DNA from: an uncultured Pelagibacteraceae bacterium
GTDB taxonomy: Bacteria; Pseudomonadota; Alphaproteobacteria; Pelagibacterales; Pelagibacteraceae
Length of the DNA: 47,940 nucleotides
Assembly: GCA_902609645.1 (NCBI GenBank)
Contig: CACLSS010000005.1
Location: 1 to 47,940, forward strand
Reading direction: 5' to 3'
Position numbers and translations under genes: made by a program. Below, one piece after another: positions 1 through 9,134 of this stretch. The notes beneath the pieces were generated by a model. The model saw nothing but the letters and a program-made list of their open reading frames with translations. It searched no databases and had not been told where the DNA came from. Numbering within the stretch: the stretch's first letter is position 1; each line of letters begins with the position of its first letter.

Positions 1-1
1 T

Positions 2-574
2 GTTTATATACCTTGTGATGCTTGTAAAGGAAGTAGATACAATAGGGAAACACTAGAAATTAAATTCAAAAATAAAAATATAGCTGAAGTTTTAGATATG
101 ACTGTTGAAGAAGGTTGTAATTTTTTTGAGAATATTCCAACAGTTCACTCAAAACTATTAACATTAAAGCACGTTGGCTTGGGGTATATAAAAATTGGTC
201 AGCAAGCCACTACATTATCAGGCGGTGAAGCTCAAAGAATTAAGTTGGCTAAAGAATTATCAAAAAGATCTACCGGAAGAACACTTTATATTCTAGACGA
301 ACCAACAACTGGTTTACATACACATGACATCAAAAAATTACTTGAAATTTTACAAGCATTTGTGAACACTGGTAATACCGTAGTAGTTATTGAACATAAT
401 TTAGATGTAATAAAAACAGCTGATTGGATAATAGATATGGGACCTGAGGGTGGTGCCGATGGAGGTAAGGTCATTGCTGAGGGATCACCTGAAAAAGTAG
501 CTACAGTTGATAGCAGTTATACGGGTAAATTTCTAAAAAATTTAATTAATGGGAAAATGAAAAAAACTGCATAA
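2..574 (+). CDS. uvrA: UvrABC excinuclease subunit A, C-terminal part (5' truncated by window)
   Basis: DNA damage-recognition ATPase of nucleotide excision repair; cytoplasmic. Only the last ~190 residues are present: the reading frame is open from base 2, so the ATG at 98 is internal. Before it the frame reads [10 protein letters not shown], a UvrA zinc-module CxxC region. The second ABC domain follows with the signature [12 protein letters not shown] (around 218-253), Walker [13 protein letters not shown] (around 289-324) and the switch His in VIEHNLDVI. The end at 574 has normal family length. The next gene starts 26 bp downstream on the same strand with no terminator visible between them. 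Identity is essentially certain; the rest of the gene lies upstream of the window. Confidence 0.97.
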   Translation, partial: VYIPCDACKGSRYNRETLEIKFKNKNIAEVLDMTVEEGCNFFENIPTVHSKLLTLKHVGLGYIKIGQQATTLSGGEAQRIKLAKELSKRSTGRTLYILDEPTTGLHTHDIKKLLEILQAFVNTGNTVVVIEHNLDVIKTADWIIDMGPEGGADGGKVIAEGSPEKVATVDSSYTGKFLKNLINGKMKKTA

Positions 575-600
575 AATTAAAATTTATGGTATAAATACTT

Positions 601-1200
601 ATGGTTAATATATTACAGTCTTTATCAAAAACTATTCACCTTTCAGCTATATTGGCTATCTTATTATTTGCTGGCCTTTTTTTCGCTGGTGGAGAATGGG
701 CTTTTGATAGACTTTTTTGGAGCTGGTTATTTAGATATCTTCATGTTGTTGTTGGTATAATGTGGATTGGGTTATTATGGTATTTAAACTTTGTTCAAAT
801 ACCAAGTATGCCAAAATTCACAGATGAACAGAAACCAGCCATTACAAAAATTATTGCACCAGCAGTTTTATTTTATTTTAGATGGGCTGCACTGGCAACA
901 ATAGTAACTGGTTTGATCGTTGCGTATTTGAACGGCTATGTTCATGATGCAATGATCCTCGGAATTGGTACCGGTGGAAAAAATACCGCAATTGGCATTG
1001 GGATGTGGCTAGGAATAATTATGGCTTTTAATGTTTGGTTTATAATTTGGCCTAATCAAAAAAAAGTTCTAGGTATTGTTGATTGCGCTCCAGAAGACAA
1101 ACCAAAACACGCAAAAACTGCGGTAATCACATCTCGAGTTAATACTTTATTGTCATTACCAATGCTTATGACGATGGTTATAGCTCAGAATCTTTATTAA
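601..1200 (+). CDS. Urate-oxidase-N / PuuD-like integral membrane protein (short form)
   Basis: Hydrophobic protein of 199 residues with about five membrane segments. The segments FRYLHVVVGIMWIGLLWYLNF (about 45-65), FYFRWAALATIVTGLIVAY (about 91-109), GMWLGIIMAFNVWFIIWPNQ (about 139-158) and a final R-N-T-L-LS-PML motif match what I know of the Urate_ox_N domain of PuuD urate hydroxylase. Full PuuD is roughly twice as long and carries a C-terminal cytochrome c domain; that half is missing here and there is no CxxCH. The enzymatic role is therefore doubtful; a quinone- or heme-linked membrane protein is an alternative. There is no Shine-Dalgarno. Its stop codon interlocks with that of convergent secF (TTAA at 1197-1200). 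Confidence 0.7.
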   Translation: MVNILQSLSKTIHLSAILAILLFAGLFFAGGEWAFDRLFWSWLFRYLHVVVGIMWIGLLWYLNFVQIPSMPKFTDEQKPAITKIIAPAVLFYFRWAALATIVTGLIVAYLNGYVHDAMILGIGTGGKNTAIGIGMWLGIIMAFNVWFIIWPNQKKVLGIVDCAPEDKPKHAKTAVITSRVNTLLSLPMLMTMVIAQNLY

Positions 1201-2105
1201 TTTTTTTCTTGTTCCTTAGCTATAGATTTATAACTAACTCTAAGATATTTTAATATAGGCGAGGCTACAAATATTGATGAGTAAGTTCCGATGATCACAC
1301 CGATGATCATTGCCAATGAGAAACCTTTTAATATTTCTCCACCTAAGACATAAATTGAGCCTAAAGCTAATAAAGTTGTGACAGAAGTTATTATAGTTCG
1401 TGATAATGTTTCGTTGATAGATGTGTTGGAAACGTCATCTATAGTGCTAGAGGAATACTTTGATAGATTTTCTCTAATACGATCATAGATTACGACGGTA
1501 TCATTCATCGAATAACCAACAATAGTCAGAACAGCTGCTACAATAGAAAGATTAACTTCTAATGATAAAATCGAAAAAATACCAATAGTAATTAATACAT
1601 CGTGGAAAATTGCTACAATTGAACCTAAACTAAATTGCCATTCAAATCTAATCCAAATATAAAATAACATAGCACCAAGTGCTAAACATATGGCAATTAA
1701 ACCTGAATTTAATAATTCTGCACTAACTTTAGGACCTACGTTTTCTATACGTCTAAAATTTACATCTACACCTAGCTTATTAACTACATTTTCTTTTATA
1801 GATTTGATATTTACAACTTTGTTAAATTCTTTTTTTTCAAATTTTATAAGGTAGTCGCCTTTTTTCCCAAATTCTTTAACATTCAAATCTCCTAAATCCA
1901 TGTTAGAAAAAGCCGATCGTATCTCATTTATTTTGATATTATTTGACTCTACTCTTAACTCAATTAACGTTCCACCTTTAAAATCGATACCAAAATTTAA
2001 ACCTTTAAAAATAATTAGGATTAAACTTATTAGAACAAAGACAATAGAAATTAAATTTGCCATTTTAAATTTTTTTATGAAATTATAATTATATTCTTTT
2101 TTCAT
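1197..2105 (-). CDS. secF: Protein translocase subunit SecF
   Basis: Inner-membrane subunit of the SecDF complex, which uses the proton motive force to pull proteins through SecYEG. The protein has 302 residues: an N-terminal membrane segment (about 15-33), the conserved FGIDFKGGT motif (about 38-46), a small periplasmic domain, then five membrane segments with the family motif YSMNDTVVIYDRIREN (about 196-211). Length is normal. The start overlaps the secD stop by 4 bp (ATGA), so translation is probably coupled. It is the last gene of the long minus-strand chain. Confidence 0.97.
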   Translation of the reverse strand: MKKEYNYNFIKKFKMANLISIVFVLISLILIIFKGLNFGIDFKGGTLIELRVESNNIKINEIRSAFSNMDLGDLNVKEFGKKGDYLIKFEKKEFNKVVNIKSIKENVVNKLGVDVNFRRIENVGPKVSAELLNSGLIAICLALGAMLFYIWIRFEWQFSLGSIVAIFHDVLITIGIFSILSLEVNLSIVAAVLTIVGYSMNDTVVIYDRIRENLSKYSSSTIDDVSNTSINETLSRTIITSVTTLLALGSIYVLGGEILKGFSLAMIIGVIIGTYSSIFVASPILKYLRVSYKSIAKEQEKN

Positions 2106-3655
2106 ATTAAAAGTTTTTTCTCTCTATTTCTGAAAACTATTATTGAGGTTAAATGCCTTGAGATAAAATAAGCTGAAAACAATGTCGTAATTAACCCTAT
2201 CGATAAAGTTACAGCAAAACCTTTAACTGGGCCAGATCCAAAAATAAAAAGAATTATTGATGCAATGAGTGTTGTTATATTTGCATCCAAAATTGTTACT
2301 ACTGATCTTTTAAAACCCAAATCAAAAGCCTGAATATTGTTTGAAATATTTTTTCTTAATTCTTCTTTTATTCTCTCAAATATTAAAACATTTGCATCAA
2401 CCGCCATTCCAACAGTCAATATGATGCCAGCAATACCTGGTAATGTTAAAGTGGCTTCAAGTAGTGTTAAAAAACCAATTAACATTAGTAAATTTGATAT
2501 TAACGAGATATTAGCTATTAGACCAAACAGACGATATTTAATTATCATAAAAATTATTACTAAAAAAAAACCAATAATCAATGAGAATACACCAGCATCT
2601 ATTGAGTCTTGTCCTAAATCAGGTCCAACAGTTCTTTCCTCTACTACAGATAAAGGTGCTGGAAGAGCACCAGAACGTAACAGTAAAGAAAGATCTGTAG
2701 CACTTTGAAAGCTAAAATTTCCAGATATTGTTCCTTGTCCACCAGTAATTGCATCTCTTATAACAGGCGCACTTATAGCTTCGTTATCTAAAATTATTGC
2801 TAATCTTTTACCAATATTTTTACTAGTTGCCTGGCCAAATCTTTGAGATCCCAATCTATTTAGTGTGAAAGCAACTATTGGTTCTTGATTTATATTATCA
2901 TATTTTGGATTAGCATCTATCAGGTTATCACCTGTTAAAATTATTCTTTTACTTACTGATATTTTTTCTTGGGTATCTTTGAGAATAAAAGTTTCAATTC
3001 CAAATTCAGTTTTGTCATCAGTTACCATTCTAAAAGACAATTGTGCAGTTTTTCCAAGTAACTCTTTAATCCTTTCAGGATCTTTAATACCTGGTAGTTC
3101 AACCAAAATTCTGTTGCTACCTCTTTTAATTATAGATGGTTCTTTTGTACCTGTTTCATCAATTCTTTTACGAACTATTTCAATTGATTGATCAACCGCT
3201 GAAGTATTGAGTTTTATTATTCCATTTTTTGATAAAAATATTTTTACTAAATTGTCTTCGAAAATATAGTCTAATTCGAAAGATCTATACTGATTTAGAT
3301 ATATATTAATATCATTATTTTTATCCTTAAAGAAATTTTCAAATTTTTCTTTATCATTTATATTAATTTCAAATAAAATTATATTTTCTTTAATTTTAAA
3401 GTTTTTATAATTTATATTATTTTCAATTAATTTTTTTTTTAAAGGTATTACTTTTGATTGAATTTGTCTTTTTTGTAATGGAGTGCTATCAACCTCTAAG
3501 AGTAGATATGATCCACCTTGTAAATCTAAACCCAGATTAATTTTTTTTTTTAAAAAGAAATTATTAGATTCGGAAATATTAGAAAAACAAAAGAAACTTA
3601 CTGCTAAAAAAGAAAGGTAAATTAATACAACTTTTATCTTTGAAAAATTTAACAC
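2102..3655 (-). CDS. secD: Protein translocase subunit SecD
   Basis: RND-type partner of SecF in the Sec translocase; inner membrane with a large periplasmic domain. It has 517 residues: a first membrane segment (about 7-24), the motif LGLDLQGGSYLLLEVD (about 42-57), a P1 region containing DQSIEIVRKRIDETGTKEPSI, and five C-terminal membrane segments with VGMAVDANVLIFERIKEEL (about 418-436). The P1 domain is at the short end of the family, typical of alphaproteobacteria. It lies between yajC (7 bp gap) and secF (4 bp overlap), the standard yajC-secD-secF order. Confidence 0.97.
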   Translation of the reverse strand: MLNFSKIKVVLIYLSFLAVSFFCFSNISESNNFFLKKKINLGLDLQGGSYLLLEVDSTPLQKRQIQSKVIPLKKKLIENNINYKNFKIKENIILFEININDKEKFENFFKDKNNDINIYLNQYRSFELDYIFEDNLVKIFLSKNGIIKLNTSAVDQSIEIVRKRIDETGTKEPSIIKRGSNRILVELPGIKDPERIKELLGKTAQLSFRMVTDDKTEFGIETFILKDTQEKISVSKRIILTGDNLIDANPKYDNINQEPIVAFTLNRLGSQRFGQATSKNIGKRLAIILDNEAISAPVIRDAITGGQGTISGNFSFQSATDLSLLLRSGALPAPLSVVEERTVGPDLGQDSIDAGVFSLIIGFFLVIIFMIIKYRLFGLIANISLISNLLMLIGFLTLLEATLTLPGIAGIILTVGMAVDANVLIFERIKEELRKNISNNIQAFDLGFKRSVVTILDANITTLIASIILFIFGSGPVKGFAVTLSIGLITTLFSAYFISRHLTSIIVFRNREKKLLI

Positions 3656-3662
3656 AAAAAGA

Positions 3663-3944
3663 TTATTTCTTAGTCTCTTCTTTTTTTAAATGACCTTGTA
3701 TTGTATTTTTAATAACTTGAACTTTTACACCGTCAGAAATGTTTAATTCTATACGATCATCTTCGAATACTCTATCAACAGTTCCTATTATCCCACCTGA
3801 AGTAATAACTTCGTCACCTCTTTTGAGATTTTGAGTCATTGTTTTATGTTCACGAACTTTTTTCTGCTGAGGTCTTATTAAAAAGAAATAGAAAATAACA
3901 AAAATTAGTATAAGTGGAATAAATTGTGCAAAATTAGAACTCAT
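3663..3944 (-). CDS. yajC: Preprotein translocase subunit YajC
   Basis: Small single-span accessory protein of the SecDF complex. It has 93 residues with one membrane helix (about 8-24) followed by the family hallmark FFLIRPQQKK, then a short cytoplasmic domain with LKRGDEVITSGGIIGTV. Directly upstream of secD, as in most bacteria. The 59-bp gap to serS (3945-4003) is the widest in the chain and could hold a promoter, though I cannot pick out a convincing one. Confidence 0.95.
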   Translation of the reverse strand: MSSNFAQFIPLILIFVIFYFFLIRPQQKKVREHKTMTQNLKRGDEVITSGGIIGTVDRVFEDDRIELNISDGVKVQVIKNTIQGHLKKEETKK

Positions 3945-4003
3945 AATGTAAGAATAAATATATTAATAATTTTACTTAGACAACTAAATTTTATCATTTA
4001 TTA

Positions 4004-5251
4004 CTAAATTTTATCTATATTGCTCATGTATGGTTTAAGCACATCTGGAATAATCACTCTTCCTTCTGAATCTTGATAATTTTCCATAATTGCAATAAGT
4101 GTTCTACCAACGGCAAGACCAGAACCATTTAGCGTTCCAAGAAAATCAGTTTGGTTTTTATTTTTGTACTTTGCTTTCATTCTTCTCGATTGAAATTGAC
4201 CACAAGTAGAACAACTAGAAATTTCTCTATATGTATTTTCTGATGGTATCCAAACTTCTAAATCAATTGTTTTTTGTGCACTGAAGCCCATATCACCTGA
4301 AGAAAGCATTACCGTTCTATAAGGTAGCTTTAATTCCTTAAGTATATGCTCAGCACAAGATATCATCCTGCTTAATTCTTTTTCACACATGTCAGGTTCA
4401 ACAATGCTAACAAGTTCAACTTTATAAAATTGATGTTGTCTCAACATACCTTTAGTATCTTTACCATAACTTCCAGCTTCTTTTCTAAAGCAAGCAGTAG
4501 AAGCGACCAGTCTTAAGGGAAGTTCTTCTTTTTTTAACTGTTTTTCTCTTATCATGTTTGTTAAAATTACTTCTGCGGTAGGAATTAAAAATTTTCTATT
4601 TGTTTCATCATTAAATTTAATTTCGAATTGATCATTCTCAAATTTTGGAAGTTGACCAGTTCCAAACATAGCGTTTTCTGATGCTATTAAAGGGGGTGAT
4701 ATTTCCATATATCCAAATTTTTTTGTATGGGTATCAAGCATAAAATCTGAGATAGCTCTTTCAAGTTTGGCTAAATTACCTTTTAAAAAAACAAATCTTG
4801 ACCCAGATGTTTTAGCAGCAATATCGAAATCCATTAAATTTAAATTTTTTCCAATTTCAAAATGAGATTTAGGCTTAAATTTGAAATTTGAAATACTGCC
4901 ATATTTATTAAGCTCTTTATTAGACTTTTCGTCTTGTCCAATTGGTACATCATCTAAAGCCAAGTTTGGAATAAAATATAATATTTTATTTATACTTTTT
5001 TTTAATTTTTCTAATTCATTTTCTAGTATCTTTATTTGATTAGAAATTTCTTTTGACTTTTTAAACTGATCTTCATTTTTGGTTTTAGAAATAATTTTTT
5101 TCTCTTGTTCGAGTTTTTCTTTTTTTTGCATTATTTCCCTGTTTTTTTTATCTAAAGTTAATAAATCATCGATATTTAACTTTATATTTCTTTCTTCTAT
5201 CTTTTTTTTATAAAAATCAGGATTTTCTCTTATTGCTTTAATACTATGCAT
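4004..5251 (-). CDS. serS: Seryl-tRNA synthetase
   Basis: Class II aminoacyl-tRNA synthetase charging tRNA-Ser; cytoplasmic. The N-terminal ~110 residues are the lysine/glutamate-rich two-helix coiled-coil arm that binds the long variable arm of tRNA-Ser. Motif 2 is at about 247-280 ([17 protein letters not shown], then QFYKVELV) and motif 3 at about 372-394 ([18 protein letters not shown]). Length 415 is normal. It overlaps tatC by 8 bp; the tat-serS adjacency is a common alphaproteobacterial arrangement. One of its substrates, tRNA-Ser(GCU), is encoded at 18106-18198. Confidence 0.98.
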   Translation of the reverse strand: MHSIKAIRENPDFYKKKIEERNIKLNIDDLLTLDKKNREIMQKKEKLEQEKKIISKTKNEDQFKKSKEISNQIKILENELEKLKKSINKILYFIPNLALDDVPIGQDEKSNKELNKYGSISNFKFKPKSHFEIGKNLNLMDFDIAAKTSGSRFVFLKGNLAKLERAISDFMLDTHTKKFGYMEISPPLIASENAMFGTGQLPKFENDQFEIKFNDETNRKFLIPTAEVILTNMIREKQLKKEELPLRLVASTACFRKEAGSYGKDTKGMLRQHQFYKVELVSIVEPDMCEKELSRMISCAEHILKELKLPYRTVMLSSGDMGFSAQKTIDLEVWIPSENTYREISSCSTCGQFQSRRMKAKYKNKNQTDFLGTLNGSGLAVGRTLIAIMENYQDSEGRVIIPDVLKPYMSNIDKI

Positions 5252-6002
5252 TATTTTTCTTTTCCGTTAATTTTACAGATAATATAGATAATTCATATAG
5301 CATCAATAACGGTATTGCTAATCCAATTTGTGTTATTGGATCAGGCGGAGTAAGTATAGCTGCTGCAGCAAAAATAATTACAATAAAATATCTGCGCCTT
5401 TCTCTAAGATATTTTGAGTCGATTACACCTACTCTAGCTAATAAATTAAGTAATACTGGAAGTTGAAAGCTTAAACCAAATGCAAAAATCAATCTCATAA
5501 CTAATGACAAATACTCATTAACCTTTGCTTCTAATTGAATAGGCAGATTGTTAATTTGCCCACTTGTTTCAAACGTTAAAAAAAATTTTATAGCTAGTGG
5601 CATAACTAAATAATAAACAAGCATTCCACCTAACAAAAATAATATAGGAGTAGCAATAAGGTAAGGTAACAAAGCTTTTTTTTCATTTTTGTAAAGTCCA
5701 GGTGCAATAAATTTCCACATTTGGGTTAAAAAAATTGGACTTCCTAAAAAAAGGGCAAGAAAAAAAGCGAGTTTCAAATAAGTAATAAATGTTTCGTGAA
5801 GAGCTGTAAAAATTAATCTTCTCTCTATACCATCGTTTCTAACTGCTTTTGCGTATGGCTCTAATAAAAAACTATAAATATATTCAGCAAAAATATATCC
5901 AAAAATAAATATTACAAAAATAAAAATTAAGGATTTAATTAATCTAGATCTAAGTTCAGTTAAATGTCCGGTGATAGTGTTTTGATCGTCTATTTTATTC
6001 AT
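5244..6002 (-). CDS. tatC: Sec-independent protein translocase TatC
   Basis: Core receptor of the twin-arginine pathway, which exports folded proteins; a polytopic inner-membrane protein. The motif [13 protein letters not shown] lies near the N-terminus and the conserved [10 protein letters not shown]-like segment is present as [17 protein letters not shown]. About six membrane helices. The frame is open to an ATG at 6056, but that start would lie deep inside tatB. I chose the ATG at 6002 ([10 protein letters not shown]), which overlaps the tatB stop by 8 bp, is preceded by an AAAAAG stretch and gives a normal 252-residue protein. Followed by serS with an 8-bp overlap. Confidence 0.95.
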   Translation of the reverse strand: MNKIDDQNTITGHLTELRSRLIKSLIFIFVIFIFGYIFAEYIYSFLLEPYAKAVRNDGIERRLIFTALHETFITYLKLAFFLALFLGSPIFLTQMWKFIAPGLYKNEKKALLPYLIATPILFLLGGMLVYYLVMPLAIKFFLTFETSGQINNLPIQLEAKVNEYLSLVMRLIFAFGLSFQLPVLLNLLARVGVIDSKYLRERRRYFIVIIFAAAAILTPPDPITQIGLAIPLLMLYELSILSVKLTEKKNNA

Positions 6003-6219
6003 CTTTTTTATCATTGGTAGTTTTTGAATATTTTTTCTCAACAGAATTTTCTTCATCTACGGTTTGATTAACTTTATTTTGAATATCTGAAAAATATTTT
6101 TTCGTTGAACCTATCCAACTACCTAGTTTTCTTAACACTACCGGAAAATCTTTTGGACCAATAACTAATATAGCTACTAAAACAACTATTAGTAATTCGA
6201 ACCATCCAATTTGTGGCAT
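5995..6219 (-). CDS. tatB: Sec-independent protein translocase TatB
   Basis: Single-span Tat component that forms the substrate receptor with TatC. It has 74 residues: a short N-terminal membrane helix ([15 protein letters not shown], about 8-22) then the TatB-type amphipathic helix [20 protein letters not shown]. TatB is distinguished from TatA by the E-L near the N-terminus and the GPKDFP hinge, and by its position between tatA and tatC. It is short compared with the 140-170 residues common elsewhere: the charged C-terminal tail is trimmed to about 25 residues. Confidence 0.93.
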   Translation of the reverse strand: MPQIGWFELLIVVLVAILVIGPKDFPVVLRKLGSWIGSTKKYFSDIQNKVNQTVDEENSVEKKYSKTTNDKKDE

Positions 6220-6225
6220 TAATAA

Positions 6226-6423
6226 TTATTTGTTTTGTGAATTAGAATCTTCGTCTTTTTTGTCCTCTAGATTTGTCTGATTATTTTCGTCAGAGGACAT
6301 TCCTTTTTTGAAACTCTTAATCCCTTTAGCTACATCACCCATTAAACTTGAAATTTTACCTCTCCCAAAAAGTAAAACTACAAGAACTACTACAATAGCT
6401 ATTTGCCAAAAACTTATACCCAT
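6226..6423 (-). CDS. tatA: Sec-independent protein translocase TatA
   Basis: Pore-forming Tat subunit. It has 65 residues with an N-terminal membrane helix ([19 protein letters not shown], about 5-23), the conserved FG hinge, then amphipathic helix [19 protein letters not shown] and a short acidic tail. The F-G-R-G-K-I hinge is the TatA hallmark. It precedes tatB by 6 bp. The 40-bp gap to scpB upstream (6424-6463) shows no clear promoter or terminator. Confidence 0.95.
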   Translation of the reverse strand: MGISFWQIAIVVVLVVLLFGRGKISSLMGDVAKGIKSFKKGMSSDENNQTNLEDKKDEDSNSQNK

Positions 6424-6463
6424 GTGTTTATTCTACACAATAAAAACAGTTAAATAAATATAT

Positions 6464-7150
6464 TTATTCCTCAATATTTGTAGTTTGTTTGAGCACATCA
6501 TCAACATCAGAATAAATATTATCCTTTTTGTCCTGTGATTGTTCTTTAAAAAATTTACCAGTTCCAAATATTGAAGAATCCACTGATCCAGCATCAATTA
6601 ATCCGGCAGAGGAGAGTTCATCTATAGTGGGTAAATCTGATAGTTTTTTTATATTAAAATGATTTAAGAAGTTTTCGGTTGTAGCATACTGAATCGGTTT
6701 TCCAGGTACATTTTTACGACCAGCTGGTTTAACCCAATCTAATTCTAATAAAATTTCAAGTGTGTTTGAAGCAAACGCAACACCACGTATCTCCTCAATT
6801 TCAGATCTTGTTACAGGTTGGTGATAAACAATTATAGAAAGTGTTTCTATTGTAGCTTTTGACAATTTTCTTTGGCTAGATTTCTGTAATGACATTAATT
6901 TAGAAACATCTAAAGCAGTTCTAAATATCCATTTATTTGATATACAGACAAGATTTATACCTCTTCCAGTATATTCTTTTTGTAAATTTTCTAATATTTT
7001 TTTAATATTGGTTCTTGTACCTACTCTTTCCTCGATAGTTTCTATGTCAAGAGGTTCCTCAGCAGCGAAAATAATTGCTTCAACTTCCCTTTCAAGTTTA
7101 GATTTTTTATTTGGAAAGTTAATTATATTATTTTTATTATTTTTTTCCAT
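6464..7150 (-). CDS. scpB: Segregation and condensation protein B
   Basis: Winged-helix kleisin-interacting subunit of the SMC-ScpAB condensin. It has 228 residues. The family core is visible: EREVEAIIFAAEEPLD near the N-terminus, then LSKATIETLSIIVYHQPVTR followed by SEIEEIRGV (about 95-125) and VPGKPIQYATTENFLNHFNI (about 154-173). The acidic C-terminal ~50 residues are variable. It follows scpA by 3 bp, the usual pairing. The scpA-scpB-tatA order is common in alphaproteobacteria. Confidence 0.95.
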   Translation of the reverse strand: MEKNNKNNIINFPNKKSKLEREVEAIIFAAEEPLDIETIEERVGTRTNIKKILENLQKEYTGRGINLVCISNKWIFRTALDVSKLMSLQKSSQRKLSKATIETLSIIVYHQPVTRSEIEEIRGVAFASNTLEILLELDWVKPAGRKNVPGKPIQYATTENFLNHFNIKKLSDLPTIDELSSAGLIDAGSVDSSIFGTGKFFKEQSQDKKDNIYSDVDDVLKQTTNIEE

Positions 7151-7153
7151 TTT

Positions 7154-7921
7154 TTACTTTCTTTTTAATCTCATTGGAGTATGTGCTGACTTTTTAATTA
7201 GAACATCTCCAAATAAATTTTCTTGCATTATATTTATAATTCCATCTTTTGTTAACTCAAGGCATGCAGTAAAAATAGAAGCTAAACCACTTTTTTTAGA
7301 TTTAAGTGTCTTATTGAAGGATTCGGGTATTAACTCATGTATTTTTTTCCAATCGTCAATTAATTGCATATTATTTTTAATTTGTTTAATTCCTTCTTGG
7401 GTCGTCATTACGGGTAATTTGGGGATATCTATTTTTTGAAATATTGATTGTGTTTTCACCAAAGAATATGCTCTTAGAAGTTCGTATAAAGTCACTTTAT
7501 AAACTGGATTTTTAATTGATCTAATACCACCTTTTGTACCTCTATAAAAAATATCTCTGCCTACTCTTTTTCTTTTCAACAATTCATCAGATAATAATCT
7601 TATCAATTCAAGTTTTTTTAATTGCAACTTTAATTTATTTGCAACCTCAGATGCTTTAAAATCATCCACTTGATCATCCGGTAATAACAATCTTGATTTT
7701 AAATAAGTGAGCCAAGTTGCCATTAAAAGATATTCAAAAGCTAAGTCTAGATTTTTATCTTTAAAATTCTTTATATAGTCCACAAATTGATCTGCTAGTA
7801 TTGTTATTGATATTTTTGTTAAATCAACCTTTTGTGATTTTGCTAAATCAAGTAAAGTTTCTAAAGGCCCTGAATAGTTTGGTATATCGATAGATATAGA
7901 TTTATTAGTTTTTGATTCCAT
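7154..7921 (-). CDS. scpA: Segregation and condensation protein A
   Basis: Kleisin subunit that bridges SMC heads and binds ScpB; nucleoid-associated. It has 255 residues with the family N-terminus YSGPLETLLDLAKSQKVDLT (about 16-35), then ISITILADQFVDYI and the core FEYLLMATWLTYLKSRLLLP (about 63-82). The C-terminal winged helix that contacts SMC is around 190-245. It sits between nagZ (9 bp gap) and scpB (3 bp gap), conserved gene order in alphaproteobacteria. Confidence 0.95.
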   Translation of the reverse strand: MESKTNKSISIDIPNYSGPLETLLDLAKSQKVDLTKISITILADQFVDYIKNFKDKNLDLAFEYLLMATWLTYLKSRLLLPDDQVDDFKASEVANKLKLQLKKLELIRLLSDELLKRKRVGRDIFYRGTKGGIRSIKNPVYKVTLYELLRAYSLVKTQSIFQKIDIPKLPVMTTQEGIKQIKNNMQLIDDWKKIHELIPESFNKTLKSKKSGLASIFTACLELTKDGIINIMQENLFGDVLIKKSAHTPMRLKRK

Positions 7922-7930
7922 TTTTAAATA

Positions 7931-8878
7931 TTATCTTAAAAAGTTGTAGAATTGATAAGTTTTTTTTTGGGTAAATTCATCAATACATCTTAAATTCTTA
8001 AGTAATTTGGATGACTCTTTAATATTTCCTCCGCAATATAAGACTAAATTGCAACCTGCATTGAGTGCTTTGTTAGCATTTGTAGATAAATTTTTGCTTA
8101 ACGCTTTCATTGAAATATCATCTGATATTAGAATTCCCTTAAAATTTAATTTTTTTCTAATAATTTGATTAATAATATTGTTTGAAAAAGTAGCTAAATT
8201 TTTAGAGTCGACATATTTATACAAAATATGTGCTGTCATCATAAAATTTGAATTTATGTTTTTAAATAATGAAAAATCTTCTTTATATAATTTTGACTTT
8301 TTTTTATAAACTATTGGAAGATTTAAATGACTATCGGTATTAGAACAACCATGACCTGGTGCATGTTTACTTACAGAGGCTATTTTTTTCTTTTTTAAAA
8401 AGGATATACAAAATTTACCTAAAGTCTTAATAGTTTTAGCTTTATAAGAATACGCACGAGTTTTGATCACCTGATGAGTAGTATTTTGTAATAAATCCAT
8501 AACTGGAATGGTATTAATATTAATTCCAAGATCATTTAAAATATTACAAATAGTTTCTAAATAATATTTATAAATTAACTTTCCATTTTTATTATTTTTT
8601 TCATATAAATGACCAAAAAAATACTGAGTAAATTCCTTTGTGCTAAAGAGCTCAGATAATCGAGAAACTTTTCCACCCTCCTCATCAATTAAAATTGGAT
8701 AAAACGGGTCTTTCATGCAACTACGTATCTTTTGGGTCAAACTTTTAGTTTGTTTAAAAGTGATTATGTTTCTTTTAAATAAAATTATTCCCCATGGTTT
8801 CTCTTTTTTTAAAAGACTAATTTCAGATGAGGTTAATTTAGATCCCCCTATGCTAATAATTGCTGCTTTTCTATTCAT
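7931..8878 (-). CDS. nagZ: Beta-N-acetylhexosaminidase (NagZ, GH3)
   Basis: Cytoplasmic enzyme that removes N-acetylglucosamine from muropeptides during cell-wall recycling. It has 315 residues of the single-domain NagZ type. Visible motifs: substrate-binding PILIDEEGGKVSRL (about 61-74), the catalytic-loop motif KHAPGHGCSNTDSH (about 170-183, with the general acid-base His in the DSH part) and ILISDDISMKAL (about 250-261), which carries the nucleophile Asp. Canonical NagZ has KHFPGHG; Ala replaces Phe here. Its start overlaps the upstream 87-residue gene by 8 bp. Confidence 0.93.
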   Translation of the reverse strand: MNRKAAIISIGGSKLTSSEISLLKKEKPWGIILFKRNIITFKQTKSLTQKIRSCMKDPFYPILIDEEGGKVSRLSELFSTKEFTQYFFGHLYEKNNKNGKLIYKYYLETICNILNDLGININTIPVMDLLQNTTHQVIKTRAYSYKAKTIKTLGKFCISFLKKKKIASVSKHAPGHGCSNTDSHLNLPIVYKKKSKLYKEDFSLFKNINSNFMMTAHILYKYVDSKNLATFSNNIINQIIRKKLNFKGILISDDISMKALSKNLSTNANKALNAGCNLVLYCGGNIKESSKLLKNLRCIDEFTQKKTYQFYNFLR

Positions 8879-9134
8879 CTTTTAGCAAGTTCCAGAAGTA
8901 TCTTTTTTTAATTTTGTTTTCGTCAGAGTTGTTTATATTATATTTAATTATATTATCTGTATCAGTTTTTAGAAAAGGTAAACCAGATATATTATTATTA
9001 AATTCTTTTGAATATACAACTCTATTTTGATTTATTTTTATTTGTGTTTCATTAGAAAAATAAGTCACAATTACATAACTAATAAACAAAATAATAAATA
9101 TAAAATGCGTTGTAGTTTTAATCTTTTTAAACAT
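8871..9134 (-). CDS. Small single-span membrane protein in the SPOR-gene position
   Basis: I do not recognise the 87-residue product by sequence. It has a positively charged N-terminus, one membrane helix (about 11-26, FIFIILFISYVIVTYF) and a polar, asparagine-rich periplasmic tail of about 60 residues. In many alphaproteobacteria the gene between argS and nagZ encodes a SPOR-domain (peptidoglycan-binding) membrane protein; this protein has the same topology and position but no room for a ~70-residue SPOR fold. It may be a shrunken remnant or functional descendant. Translation is likely coupled: its ATG overlaps the argS stop as TAATG, and its stop lies inside nagZ. Confidence 0.75.
   Translation of the reverse strand: MFKKIKTTTHFIFIILFISYVIVTYFSNETQIKINQNRVVYSKEFNNNISGLPFLKTDTDNIIKYNINNSDENKIKKRYFWNLLKDE

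Noticed and set aside
2337-2708. Long plus-strand ORF inside secD (and similar antisense ORFs in uvrA, serS-tat, argS, ilvD, aapJ and others)
   Set aside because: Shadows of real genes: low-complexity translations in other frames of clearly conserved coding sequence.
5998-6056. Upstream ATG codons (6056, 6014) for tatC
   Set aside because: They lie inside tatB, lack a ribosome site and extend TatC beyond its usual N-terminus.
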